A stretch of DNA of 64,000 nucleotides from an uncultured Tissierellia bacterium. Its GTDB lineage: Bacteria; Bacillota; Clostridia; Tissierellales; Tissierellaceae. This document shows, one piece after another, positions 1 to 8,315 of this stretch. Position numbers and translations under genes: made by a program. Every line of letters starts with the position of its first letter. Position 1 is the stretch's first letter. The DNA lies in the NCBI GenBank assembly GCA_946402705.1, contig CAMIXG010000002.1, positions 124,001-188,000 on the forward strand. Direction: 5' to 3'. The notes under the pieces are model-generated. The model saw nothing but the letters and a program-made list of their open reading frames with translations. It was not told the origin of the DNA and searched no databases.

Positions 1-2
1 TA

Positions 3-233
3 GAAACTCATATATGTGTCTATCAAACGGTGAAAGATTTACTGGTAAAAGGCTATAATACCTATGTTCCAATAGATGCTGTAGGTTCAAGGACTAAGGA
101 AAACAATGATAATGGTTTAGAGCTTATGAGAGACTTTGGAGCCAGAGTAAGTAATGTTGAAACCATTTTATTTGAGCTTTTAGAAAAAGCTGGAACAGAT
201 GAGTTTAAACAGCTATCACCCCTTATAAAATAG
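3..233 (+). CDS. Isochorismatase-family cysteine hydrolase, C-terminal part (5' truncated)
   Basis: The reading frame is open from the first bases of the window, so the gene begins upstream. The GTG at 30 is only an internal valine. The visible 76 residues start with ETHICVYQT, which matches the segment around the nucleophilic cysteine of isochorismatase/nicotinamidase-like hydrolases (consensus G-x-E-T-x-x-C-V). The following DAVGSRT and N-x-x-GLELM-x-x-x-GA-x-V-x-x-VE blocks also fit, as does the end AGTDEFKQLSPLIK. These enzymes cleave C-N or vinyl-ether bonds in the cytoplasm. The substrate cannot be deduced. The catalytic Asp and Lys lie outside the window. Confidence 0.85.
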   Translation, partial: ETHICVYQTVKDLLVKGYNTYVPIDAVGSRTKENNDNGLELMRDFGARVSNVETILFELLEKAGTDEFKQLSPLIK

Positions 234-237
234 TTTA

Positions 238-246
238 TGTTATAAT
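238..246 (+). promoter_or_regulatory. Extended -10 promoter candidate
   Basis: A perfect TG-N-TATAAT extended -10 element lies just after the stop codon of the hydrolase and about 50 bases before the metallophosphoesterase. No good -35 is visible. It would drive the metallophosphoesterase-nagB-CYTH operon. Confidence 0.45.
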
Positions 247-296
247 ATATAAGGATTTAGTAAGAGACTAAGTTTTTATATAGTAGAGGTGATTAA

Positions 297-995
297 ATGG
301 TATTTGCTATTGCTGATTTACATTTTGATAGTATTGGCGATAAACCAATGAATATATTTGGAGATAACTGGGAAAACCATGAAGATAAAATAATGGATAG
401 CTGGAAAGAATTAATAGCTGAAGAGGATTTAGTTCTAATTCCAGGAGATATTTCATGGGCATTAAAGAATGAAGAAGCCTATGAAGATTTAAATAAGATA
501 GATAAACTACCAGGGGAAAAAGTTTTAATAAAAGGAAATCATGATTATTGGTGGGTAAGTTTAAAAAAATTAAATGAAATGGGTTTAGAAACTATGAACT
601 ATATACAGAATAATAGTTTTGTATATAAGGGAATAGCTGTGGCAGGTACTAGAGGATGGACAGATATGGAACTTGCTAGGGAGTTGGAAGATAATAATCT
701 TGTGCATGATGAAAAAATCTTTACAAGGGAACTAAATAGATTAAGACTATCTTTAGAGTCCATAAAAGAAGAATATGACAAGCTTATTGTTATGCTACAT
801 TACCCACCTTTTGATATAGACTTAAAACCAAATGAATTTGGAAAAATGTTAAAAGAGTTTAAGGTTGATATATGTCTTTATGGACATCTGCATGGAGATG
901 GTCATAAATATGTAAAAGAGGGAAACATAGATGGTATAGAATATATGTGCGTAGCCAGTGACTATATTGATTTTATTCCTAAGAGAATATTATAG
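297..995 (+). CDS. Metallophosphoesterase (calcineurin-like, COG1768 type)
   Basis: This is a 232-residue cytoplasmic protein with the full calcineurin-like set of metal ligands. They are DLH at residues 7-9, GDISWA around 50-55, GNHDYWW around 80-86, a histidine in LHYPPF around 168, and GHLHG around 196-200. The length and the GNHDYWW variant fit the small predicted phosphohydrolases of COG1768; their physiological substrate is unknown to me. The ATG at 297 follows GAGGTG with good spacing. nagB follows after 11 bases, so the genes are probably co-transcribed. The family is certain; the substrate is not. Confidence 0.85.
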   Translation: MVFAIADLHFDSIGDKPMNIFGDNWENHEDKIMDSWKELIAEEDLVLIPGDISWALKNEEAYEDLNKIDKLPGEKVLIKGNHDYWWVSLKKLNEMGLETMNYIQNNSFVYKGIAVAGTRGWTDMELARELEDNNLVHDEKIFTRELNRLRLSLESIKEEYDKLIVMLHYPPFDIDLKPNEFGKMLKEFKVDICLYGHLHGDGHKYVKEGNIDGIEYMCVASDYIDFIPKRIL

Positions 996-1006
996 GAGGG
1001 CTTTTA

Positions 1007-1744
1007 ATGAAAATAATTGTAACAAAAAACTATGATGAAATGAGTAAAGAGGCAGGAAAAATATTTATAGATAGGATAAAAAACAATCCAGAAATAATTT
1101 TGGGACTAGCAACTGGAAGTACTCCAATTGGTATGTATAAAGAACTTATAAAAGCATATGAAAACAAGGAGATAGATTTTAGTAGGGTGAGAAGCTTTAA
1201 TCTAGACGAGTATGTTGGCTTGGATGAAAATGATGAAACTAGCTATAGATATTTTATGAATGACAATCTATTTAATCATATCAATATAAATAGGGAGAAT
1301 ATAAATATACCTAATGGAAAGGCTAAAGATTTAAACGCTTTTTGTAAGGAATATGACGAAAAACTAGAAAAAGCAGGAGGCATAGATATTCAACTTTTGG
1401 GAATTGGAGAAGATGGACATATAGCTTTTAATGAGCCAGGTGATTTCTTAAATGTTGGAACAAACATAACAGCACTTACAGATTCAACAATAGAAGTAAA
1501 TTCAAGATTTTTCAATTCTATAGATGAGGTGCCAACAACAGCTATAACTTTAGGTATGGGCGGAATCTTAAAATCTAAGGAAATAGTGCTTCTTGCAAAC
1601 GGAGAGAAAAAAGCAGAGGTTATAAAAGAACTTTTAACACAAGATAAGGTTACAACTAGTCTGCCAGTATCTTTTCTACTAGTTCATCCTAATGTAACAA
1701 TTATAGTAGATGAAGAAGCTTATAGTGGGATAGCAAAATGCTAG
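1007..1744 (+). CDS. nagB: Glucosamine-6-phosphate deaminase
   Basis: The enzyme converts glucosamine 6-phosphate to fructose 6-phosphate and ammonia, linking amino-sugar use to glycolysis. The 245-residue length is typical of the single-domain Firmicute enzyme. The substrate loop GLATGSTPIG is at residues 33-42, the catalytic NLDEYVGL block at 65-72, and GIGEDGHIAFNEPG around 132-145 carries the active-site Asp, His and Glu. The ATG follows GGAGGG with good spacing. Its last codons overlap the start of the CYTH gene. No nagA is adjacent, so N-acetylglucosamine-6-phosphate deacetylase must be encoded elsewhere if present. Confidence 0.95.
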   Translation: MKIIVTKNYDEMSKEAGKIFIDRIKNNPEIILGLATGSTPIGMYKELIKAYENKEIDFSRVRSFNLDEYVGLDENDETSYRYFMNDNLFNHININRENINIPNGKAKDLNAFCKEYDEKLEKAGGIDIQLLGIGEDGHIAFNEPGDFLNVGTNITALTDSTIEVNSRFFNSIDEVPTTAITLGMGGILKSKEIVLLANGEKKAEVIKELLTQDKVTTSLPVSFLLVHPNVTIIVDEEAYSGIAKC

Positions 1745-2277
1745 AACTTGAAGTTAAGATACTGAATATGGATTTGAATATCTTGGAAGATAGGATAAAA
1801 TCCATAGGAGGAAGATTTGTCTCAGAAGAAAATCAAATAAATACAATATTTGATAATAAAGATATGCAAATAGAAGATTACCTAAAATCTTATCTTAGGA
1901 TAAGAGAGACCCAAGTAGATGGGAAAGAAGATATAAGAATGACACTAAAGAAAAGCATCAAAAGTACTAGTGTTAGGGAAAACATAGAGTATGATGTGAA
2001 ATTAAAGGATAAGACTGATAAGGAAAATATGATTAAGATATTTGCTTTATTGGGATATGATATAAGTAACATAGGTTATAAAAATAGAAGGTCTTATGTT
2101 TTTGAAAATATTAGGTTTGATTTAGACACTTGGGATAAAGAAACCTATCCTAATCCTTACATGGAGATAGAGGTTGAGAAATCACAGGATTTAGATAGGA
2201 TACTAGATATGTTACAAATTCCAAGAGAAAATGTATCTACAAAATCCATAACAGAATTAAAAAAAGAAATAAAATAA
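1738..2277 (+). CDS. CYTH-domain protein (class IV adenylate cyclase / triphosphatase-like)
   Basis: This 179-residue protein opens with the CYTH signature E-x-E-x-K (LELEVK, residues 2-7). Alternating charged strands follow, including YLRIRE, RMTLKK, ENIEYDVK, RRSYVFENIRFDLDTW and MEIEVE, and they line a metal/triphosphate tunnel. CYTH proteins hydrolyse or cyclise organic triphosphates; members include CyaB adenylate cyclase and thiamine triphosphatase. Which substrate is used here cannot be read from the sequence. The start codon overlaps the end of nagB by seven bases, suggesting translational coupling. Confidence 0.75.
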   Translation: MLELEVKILNMDLNILEDRIKSIGGRFVSEENQINTIFDNKDMQIEDYLKSYLRIRETQVDGKEDIRMTLKKSIKSTSVRENIEYDVKLKDKTDKENMIKIFALLGYDISNIGYKNRRSYVFENIRFDLDTWDKETYPNPYMEIEVEKSQDLDRILDMLQIPRENVSTKSITELKKEIK

Positions 2278-2586
2278 GTATTGCATTTAAAACAATTTAC
2301 TGGTATATTATTACAAAATCAAATACGGTTATTTAGAGAATCTATTATTTAGTTGACCTTTACATAACTGAAAATTTGTGATAGTATTATCTTTAAATTG
2401 TTTTTTTGATAATATATTTATATATATGAATGTAGCAGGGGATATGAGTGGAGTAGATGAGTTTTTGGTCGCAACTTAAATAAAACGAAAATTCAGAAAA
2501 CTTAACTTGTGGATTAAATACTTATAATAATACATATACTATAAATATATTAAAGTTTAATAATTAAAAAATAGGAGAGTGATTAA
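2278..2586 (+). other. Long intergenic leader upstream of the peptide-transporter operon
   Basis: This 309-base AT-rich gap precedes oppA. It holds a CodY-like box (2488-2502) and a TATAAT at 2523-2528. A G-rich island at about 2430-2476 contrasts with its surroundings and contains a 17-codon open frame (2426-2479) without a Shine-Dalgarno sequence. An AGGAGAG ribosome-binding site precedes oppA. No clear terminator for the preceding operon was found. Confidence 0.5.
2488..2502 (+). promoter_or_regulatory. CodY-box-like operator
   Basis: Twelve of fifteen positions match the CodY consensus AATTTTCWGAAAATT (seen: AAAATTCAGAAAACT). It lies just upstream of a TATAAT at 2523-2528, where it would overlap the -35 region of that promoter. 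CodY commonly represses peptide transporters in low-GC Gram-positives. Chance matches are frequent in AT-rich DNA, so this is a candidate only. Confidence 0.35.
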
Positions 2587-4116
2587 ATGTTTAAGAGTAA
2601 GAAAGCTGTATTGCTGTTAGCTTTAGTTATGCTAGCTAGTTTTGCTTTAACAGCATGTGGTGGAGGAAAAGTAGATACAAGTACTTTAGTAGTAGCACAG
2701 GCTTCAGATGCAACATCATTAGATCCTCATGCTGGTAATGACCAACCATCAGCAAGGGTAATGAGACAAGTTTATGATACTTTAACAGGTATGGATGAAG
2801 ACATGAATGTTTATCCATTATTAGCAGAAGAGTATAAATCAGTTGATCCATTAACTTGGGAATTTAAACTTAAAGAAGGTGTAAAATTCCATAATGGCGA
2901 AGAAATGAAGGCAGATGATGTTATCTACTCAATAGAAAGACATCTTAAATCACCATCAGTATCACATATATTAGGTCAAATAGACTCAGTAGAAAAAGAC
3001 GGAGACTATAAAGTTATAATAAAAACTAAAGCTCCATTTGCAGCTATCTTAAGACATTTAAGTCATAATAGTGCTGCTATATTAAACAAAAAAGCAGTAG
3101 AAGAAGCAGGAGAAAACTATGGTCAAAAACCAGTTGGAACTGGACCATATACATTAAATAACTGGAGTAGTGGACAAAATATCTTATTAACAAGATTCGA
3201 AGACTACCATGGTGAATTAGCTAAAACAGAAAATATAGATTTCAAAGTAGTGCCAGAAGCTACAAGTAGAACAATAGGTCTACAAACAGGTGAAATTGGA
3301 ATAGCTTATGATATAGATCCAATAGATGTAAAAACTATAGAAGCTGATGATGCTTTAGAATTCTTAAAAGTACCATCTTTATCAATAGACTTCTTAGGTA
3401 TGAATAATGAAAAAGAACCATTTAACAATCCATTAGTAAGACAAGCTTTAGCATATGCTATAAATCCACAAGAAATGCTTGATAGTGTAATGGAAGGAGA
3501 AGGGGAATTAGCAGTAAGTCCACTTCAAAAAAGCGTATTTGGTGCAACAACAGATGTTAAAAAATATGAATATAATCCTGAAAAAGCAAAACAATTATTA
3601 GCAGAAGCAGGATATCCAAACGGATTTAAAACAAGCATTAGTACAGATGATGGAGCAGTTAGAAATAGAATCGCTGTAGTAGCTCAATCTAAACTTAAAG
3701 AAATAGGTATAGATGCTACAATCAACAGTATGGAATGGGGAAAATATTTAGATATGACTGCTAAAGGTGAACATGAAATGTTTATCTTAGGATGGTCAAC
3801 TAACACAGGTGATGCTGATTATGGATTAGCAGGACCATATTTAAGTACAAACCATGGTGATGGCGGAAATAGATCTTTCTACACTAATACAGCTGTAGAT
3901 AAACTTATAATAGATGCATCACACGAATTAGATGAAGCAAAGAGAATAGAATTATACAAATTAGCACAACAACAAATAGTAGAAGATGTACCAACTATAC
4001 TTTTATATCATAAAAACATGAACTCAGGAATTCAAAAGAACATAAAAGGTTACAAAGTTCATCCTGCAGGATCACATGTATTACAAAATGCATACTATGA
4101 TGTGGAAGCAAAATAA
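2587..4116 (+). CDS. oppA: Peptide ABC transporter substrate-binding lipoprotein
   Basis: A 509-residue extracytoplasmic binding protein of the SBP_bac_5 (OppA/DppA) family. The N-terminus has a positively charged MFKSKK, a hydrophobic stretch and the lipobox LTAC, with the lipidated cysteine at residue 24. The motif of this family is recognisable in the sequence around LRHLSHNSAAILNKKA and PVGTGPYTL, and in VRQALAYAIN. It delivers peptides to the permeases encoded downstream, although dipeptides, oligopeptides or nickel cannot be separated by eye. The start ATG follows AGGAGAG. A terminator-like hairpin separates it from the permease genes, probably allowing an excess of binding protein over the rest of the transporter. 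Confidence 0.92.
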   Translation: MFKSKKAVLLLALVMLASFALTACGGGKVDTSTLVVAQASDATSLDPHAGNDQPSARVMRQVYDTLTGMDEDMNVYPLLAEEYKSVDPLTWEFKLKEGVKFHNGEEMKADDVIYSIERHLKSPSVSHILGQIDSVEKDGDYKVIIKTKAPFAAILRHLSHNSAAILNKKAVEEAGENYGQKPVGTGPYTLNNWSSGQNILLTRFEDYHGELAKTENIDFKVVPEATSRTIGLQTGEIGIAYDIDPIDVKTIEADDALEFLKVPSLSIDFLGMNNEKEPFNNPLVRQALAYAINPQEMLDSVMEGEGELAVSPLQKSVFGATTDVKKYEYNPEKAKQLLAEAGYPNGFKTSISTDDGAVRNRIAVVAQSKLKEIGIDATINSMEWGKYLDMTAKGEHEMFILGWSTNTGDADYGLAGPYLSTNHGDGGNRSFYTNTAVDKLIIDASHELDEAKRIELYKLAQQQIVEDVPTILLYHKNMNSGIQKNIKGYKVHPAGSHVLQNAYYDVEAK

Positions 4117-4136
4117 TTAAACTAAAATTATTAGGA

Positions 4137-4165
4137 AAAGGGGATCTTAAAGATTCCCTTTTTTA
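4137..4165 (+). terminator. Intra-operon hairpin with T tract after oppA
   Basis: An 11-bp stem (left arm 4137-4147, right arm 4151-4161, one G-T pair, loop TAA) is followed by a run of T. It probably gives partial or full termination after the abundant binding-protein transcript. Confidence 0.8.
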
Positions 4166-4439
4166 TATTCAAGAATAGAGAATATTAGAAATAATAGATA
4201 AAAATTTAATATTATGAGATATGAGTTTTTATCTATTATTTAATAAAAGAGTGGAAAAGAATAAAATTATAAATTTTAGTTTATAATTTGTAAAAAAGAT
4301 GTTATAATTTAGAGTTAAGGAAACAATATATTTAAATAATACAAAATTTAGATCTACTTATTATATAGAAGTGGCAACCCACTTCTATTCTTCGTATTAT
4401 AGCTTAAATACTATTGTTAAAATAATGGGAGGTATAATT
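4166..4439 (+). other. Intergenic region between binding protein and permease genes
   Basis: Together with the hairpin this makes a gap of 323 bases without a gene. It holds an extended -10 promoter (4300-4308) and a GGGAGG ribosome-binding site at the 3' end. Nothing else structured is visible. Confidence 0.5.
4300..4308 (+). promoter_or_regulatory. Extended -10 promoter candidate for oppBCDF
   Basis: A perfect TG-N-TATAAT element lies about 130 bases upstream of oppB and downstream of the oppA terminator. No convincing -35 is seen. It would let the membrane and ATPase genes be transcribed independently of oppA. Confidence 0.4.
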
Positions 4440-5366
4440 ATGCACAAGTATGTACTTAAGAGACTTCTATTACTGATACCAGTAATGTTAGGTGTAACGT
4501 TTATTGTATTCGGAATTATGCATTTAACACCAGGAAGTCCGGCAAGACTTAAATTGGGAGAGAAAGCTACCCCAGAACAAATAGCAGCTTTAGAACACGA
4601 AATGGGTTTGGATAAACCTTTTATAATTCAGTATGGTAACTTTGTTAAAAATGGTTTAAAGGGCGATTTTGGTAGATCTTATTTATCAAATAAACCTGTA
4701 TTTGAGGAAGTTTTAGATAGATTTCCAGCAACTTTAAAATTAGCTGTAGCAGCTATGACTATAGCAGTGGTTATAGGTATACCAGCAGGTATAATTTCAG
4801 CTACAAAACAATATACACTTGTGGATAGTGTTACCATGGTACTAGCCTTAATAGGGGTATCTATGCCAGTATTTTGGCTTGGTCTGATGCTCATCCTCAT
4901 ATTTTCAGTAAACCTAGGTTGGCTCCCATCAAGTGGTGCCAGTACATGGATGCATTTAATTTTGCCATCTATAACACTAGGACTTAGTTCAACAGCAATA
5001 ATAACTCGTATGACTAGATCATCAATGTTAGAAGTTATAAGACAAGATTATATTAGAACGGCAAGAGCAAAAGGTGTACCTGAGAGAAAAGTAATAAACA
5101 AACATGCTCTTAGAAACGCATTAATACCCGTTGTTACTGTAATTGGATTACAATTTGGATCTCTATTAGGAGGAGCAGTATTAACAGAATCTGTATTCTC
5201 TTGGCCAGGAGTTGGTAAACTGATGATAGATTCTATCAAAAAACAGGATATACCAGTTGTAATGGCTTCTATAATATTTATAGCGATTACATTCTCTATT
5301 GTTAATTTAGCAGTAGATATACTATATGCATTTATAGATCCAAGAATAAAATCACAATATCAATAA
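4440..5366 (+). CDS. oppB: Peptide ABC transporter permease (OppB/DppB type)
   Basis: This is a 308-residue integral membrane protein of the binding-protein-dependent transport family. It starts MHKYVLKRLLLLIPVMLGVTF, with the classic first helix. An external loop follows (TPGSPARLKLGEKATPEQ), then five further helices. The EAA-type cytoplasmic loop, ending in YIRTARAKGVPERKVINKHA, docks on the ATPases. An in-frame upstream start at 4371 would add 23 atypical residues without a ribosome-binding site; the ATG at 4440 has GGGAGG in front and is preferred. With oppC it forms the translocation channel. Confidence 0.92.
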   Translation: MHKYVLKRLLLLIPVMLGVTFIVFGIMHLTPGSPARLKLGEKATPEQIAALEHEMGLDKPFIIQYGNFVKNGLKGDFGRSYLSNKPVFEEVLDRFPATLKLAVAAMTIAVVIGIPAGIISATKQYTLVDSVTMVLALIGVSMPVFWLGLMLILIFSVNLGWLPSSGASTWMHLILPSITLGLSSTAIITRMTRSSMLEVIRQDYIRTARAKGVPERKVINKHALRNALIPVVTVIGLQFGSLLGGAVLTESVFSWPGVGKLMIDSIKKQDIPVVMASIIFIAITFSIVNLAVDILYAFIDPRIKSQYQ

Positions 5367-5385
5367 AACAAGATTGGGGGTAATA

Positions 5386-6252
5386 ATGGTGGAAAAGATA
5401 AAGAAAAAGAGTCAATGGAGAGAAATGTGGGATAGACTAAAAGTAAATAAAATGGCCATGTTAGGTCTTGGGATTTTAGTTATTTTAATATTATTAGCAG
5501 TATTTGCAGAACAAATTGCTTCTTATGAAGACGTAGCTATTAAAATGGATACATCAATTAGATTACAAGGACCAAGTAAAGAACATATATTAGGAACAGA
5601 TGAATTTGGTAGAGATATGTTTGCCAGAATAGTACATGGAGCTAGAGTATCTTTAAAAGTAGGTATAATAGCAGTAGGTATAGCAATTATAATTGGTGGT
5701 ACTCTAGGAGCCGTAGCAGGATTTTATGGAGGAACATTAGATAATGTAATCATGAGAACCATGGATGTTTTCTTGGCAATACCAAGTATTTTGCTTGCCA
5801 TAGCCATAGTGTCATCCTTGGGATCCAGTATGCTTAATCTGATGCTGGCAGTTGGTATATCGTCCATACCAAACTATGCGCGTATAGTTAGAGCATCAGT
5901 AATATCGGTAAAGGATGAAGAGTTTGTAGAAGCAGCCAGAGCAATAGGGGCTAGAGATAATAGAATAATATTGAAGCATATAATACCAAACTCAATAGCA
6001 CCAGTAATAGTACAAGCTACACTAGGAGTAGCAGGAGCAATACTTTCAACAGCAGGACTTAGTTTTATAGGTTTAGGTATAGCACAACCACAACCAGAAT
6101 GGGGAGCAATGCTTTCAGGTGGTAGAGCATTCTTAGTTCAAGCACCACATGTTGTAGCATTCCCAGGTATAGCTATAATGATAACAATACTTTCATTAAA
6201 CTTATTAGGTGATGGTTTAAGAGATGCTTTAGACCCAAGACTAAGACAATAG
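5386..6252 (+). CDS. oppC: Peptide ABC transporter permease (OppC/DppC type)
   Basis: A 288-residue second permease. The cytoplasmic N-terminus is rich in lysine (KIKKKSQWREMWDRLK), followed by a first helix and the periplasmic-side motif HILGTDEFGRDMFARIVHGA typical of OppC. Several helices follow, with the EAA loop FVEAARAIGARDNRIILKHI and a conserved end DGLRDALDPRLRQ. The ATG at 5386 lies five bases after a GGGGG Shine-Dalgarno; a TTG four codons earlier overlaps that site and is unlikely. It sits 19 bases after oppB and 12 bases before oppD, in a tight operon. Confidence 0.92.
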   Translation: MVEKIKKKSQWREMWDRLKVNKMAMLGLGILVILILLAVFAEQIASYEDVAIKMDTSIRLQGPSKEHILGTDEFGRDMFARIVHGARVSLKVGIIAVGIAIIIGGTLGAVAGFYGGTLDNVIMRTMDVFLAIPSILLAIAIVSSLGSSMLNLMLAVGISSIPNYARIVRASVISVKDEEFVEAARAIGARDNRIILKHIIPNSIAPVIVQATLGVAGAILSTAGLSFIGLGIAQPQPEWGAMLSGGRAFLVQAPHVVAFPGIAIMITILSLNLLGDGLRDALDPRLRQ

Positions 6253-6264
6253 GGAGGAATAGTA

Positions 6265-7260
6265 ATGAGTAATGAATTTTTAAGTATAGAAGATCTACAC
6301 ATACATTATATAACTCAAGAAGGAACTGTAAAAGCAGTTAATGGAATAGACTTAAAGTTAAATAAGGGTGAAACATTAGGACTTGTAGGTGAGACAGGGG
6401 CAGGGAAAACTACTACTGCACTTGGTATACTAAGACTAATACCTAATCCTCCTGGAAAGATAATGGATGGTAAAATAATACTAGAAGGAAGAAACCTTTT
6501 AGAACTAAGCGAAGAAGAAATGAGAAAAATCAGGGGTAAAAAAGTATCTATGATATTCCAAGACCCTATGACTTCATTAAATCCAGTAATGACTGTTGGG
6601 GAACAAATAGCAGAAGTAATAGAAATACATGAAGATGTAAACAAGGAAGAAGCTAAAGAAAAAGCTAAGGAAATGCTTGAATTAGTAGGTATATCTGGAG
6701 GTAGAGCAGGAGATTATCCTCATCAATTCTCAGGTGGTATGAAGCAAAGAGTTGTAATAGCCATAGCTTTAGCATGTAGTCCAGAATTACTTATAGCAGA
6801 CGAACCAACTACAGCTTTAGATGTTACAATACAAGCTCAAGTACTTGATTTAATGCAGGGACTTAAAAAAGAATTTAATACAGCTATGATACTTATAACA
6901 CATGATTTGGGAGTTGTTGCAGAAGCTTGTGATAAGGTGGCTATAATATATGCAGGAGAGATAGTGGAGTATGCTGATATCGAAAGTTTATTTGCAAGTC
7001 CAAAACATCCTTACACACAAGGCTTGTTTGCTTCAATACCAAGTTTAGATGAAGATGTTGAGAGATTAAATCCTATAAAGGGATTAATGCCAGAACCAAC
7101 TGATTTACCAAGTGGATGTAGATTCCACCCAAGATGTCCATATGCAGAAGCTAAATGTAGTGAAATGGATCCTAAATCTGTTGAAGTTGGAGCAGAACAT
7201 AGAGTTAAATGTTTAATATATTCTGGAGAAGTATCAGGAAAGGGGATAGAAAATGAGTAA
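6265..7260 (+). CDS. oppD: Peptide ABC transporter ATPase (OppD/DppD type)
   Basis: This 331-residue cytoplasmic ABC ATPase powers peptide uptake. Walker [10 protein letters not shown] is at residues 42-50, the signature FSGGMKQRV around 155-163, Walker [13 protein letters not shown] around 176-187 and the H-loop ITHD around 212. The C-terminal extension contains the family's cysteine motif [14 protein letters not shown]. The ATG follows GGGAGG. It overlaps the start of oppF by eight bases, as expected for subunits made in equal amounts. Confidence 0.93.
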   Translation: MSNEFLSIEDLHIHYITQEGTVKAVNGIDLKLNKGETLGLVGETGAGKTTTALGILRLIPNPPGKIMDGKIILEGRNLLELSEEEMRKIRGKKVSMIFQDPMTSLNPVMTVGEQIAEVIEIHEDVNKEEAKEKAKEMLELVGISGGRAGDYPHQFSGGMKQRVVIAIALACSPELLIADEPTTALDVTIQAQVLDLMQGLKKEFNTAMILITHDLGVVAEACDKVAIIYAGEIVEYADIESLFASPKHPYTQGLFASIPSLDEDVERLNPIKGLMPEPTDLPSGCRFHPRCPYAEAKCSEMDPKSVEVGAEHRVKCLIYSGEVSGKGIENE

Positions 7261-8218
7261 TAATATATTAGAAGTTAAAAATTTAAAGAAACATTTTGAT
7301 ACCCCTAAAGGTACTTTACATGCAGTTGATGGAGTAGACTTTACTATAGAAGCTGGAAAAACTTTAGGTGTAGTAGGAGAGTCAGGATGTGGAAAATCTA
7401 CTTTAGGTAGAGTAATCTTACATCTATTAGATTCTACATCTGGAGAAATAATATATGATGGAGAAAATATCACTAAGGTAGATAAAAAACAATTTATCGA
7501 CCTTAGAAAAGAAATGCAAATAATATTTCAAGATCCATTTTCTTCACTAGACCCAAGAATGACAGTGAGTGAAATAATAAAAGAACCATTAGTTATCCAT
7601 GGTGTTACTAAGGATAAAAATGAACTAGATAAAAGGGTATCAGAGCTTATGAGTACAGTAGGTCTAGTGGATAGACTTGTAAATGCTTATCCTCATGAAT
7701 TAGATGGTGGTAGAAGACAAAGAATTGGTATAGCCAGAGCACTTGCTTTAAATCCAAAATTCATAGTAGCAGATGAGCCGGTTTCAGCACTTGATGTATC
7801 CATACAAGCACAGGTACTGAATTTGATGCAAGATTTACAACAGGAGTTTGGACTTACTTATATGTTTATAACTCATGACTTGTCAGTTGTAAAACATATA
7901 TCAGATGAAATTTTGGTAATGTATCTAGGTAAAATGGTAGAAAAAGCACCAGCAAAAGAGCTTTTTGCAAATCCATTACACCCTTATACAAAAGCTTTAT
8001 TATCAGCCATACCAACACCTAGTTTAACTAAAAAAAGAGAAAGAATTTTACTAAAGGGTGAAATCGTATCTCCAATAGAACCAAAACCAGGTTGTAGGTT
8101 TGCACCAAGATGTCCATATGCAGAAGAATTATGTAGAACAACTGAACCAGAAATAGAAGAGGTATCTCTAGGACATGAGATAGTTTGTCACTTCGTAAAA
8201 GAAATTAATAAATTATAA
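7253..8218 (+). CDS. oppF: Peptide ABC transporter ATPase (OppF/DppF type)
   Basis: This 321-residue partner ATPase of OppD has Walker [10 protein letters not shown] at 42-50, Walker [13 protein letters not shown] around 169-180, the H-loop ITHD and the C-terminal [14 protein letters not shown] motif. The ABC signature reads ELDGGRRQR rather than LSGGQRQR, so the usual serine is an aspartate. From memory, this variant recurs in anaerobic Firmicute DppF/OppF proteins, and it may make one of the two ATP sites degenerate. The gene ends the operon and is followed by a strong terminator. Confidence 0.93.
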   Translation: MSNNILEVKNLKKHFDTPKGTLHAVDGVDFTIEAGKTLGVVGESGCGKSTLGRVILHLLDSTSGEIIYDGENITKVDKKQFIDLRKEMQIIFQDPFSSLDPRMTVSEIIKEPLVIHGVTKDKNELDKRVSELMSTVGLVDRLVNAYPHELDGGRRQRIGIARALALNPKFIVADEPVSALDVSIQAQVLNLMQDLQQEFGLTYMFITHDLSVVKHISDEILVMYLGKMVEKAPAKELFANPLHPYTKALLSAIPTPSLTKKRERILLKGEIVSPIEPKPGCRFAPRCPYAEELCRTTEPEIEEVSLGHEIVCHFVKEINKL

Positions 8219-8221
8219 TAT

Positions 8222-8252
8222 AAAAACTTCCTAGAGAAATCTAGGAAGTTTT
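8222..8252 (+). terminator. Rho-independent terminator after oppF
   Basis: A perfect 12-bp stem (AAACTTCCTAGA and its complement) with a GAAA tetraloop ends in TTTT. It closes the transporter operon. Confidence 0.9.
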
Positions 8253-8315
8253 AGCATATATATATTTTGAAATTAGTATTATAATAAGAGGTATAAGATA
8301 AAAAGGAGGATATTT

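Noticed and set aside
30..233. GTG at 30 as the start of a small complete gene
   Set aside because: The frame is open to the window edge and the residues upstream (ETHICVYQT) are the conserved catalytic segment, so the gene is truncated by the window.
2353..2390. TTGACC with TAGTAT/TATTAT as an oppA promoter
   Set aside because: Spacing between the two boxes is 23-26 bases, too long for a sigma-A promoter, and it lies 200 bases upstream of the gene.
4371..4440. GTG start at 4371 for oppB
   Set aside because: It would add 23 residues before a textbook OppB N-terminus and lacks a ribosome-binding site; the ATG at 4440 has GGGAGG.
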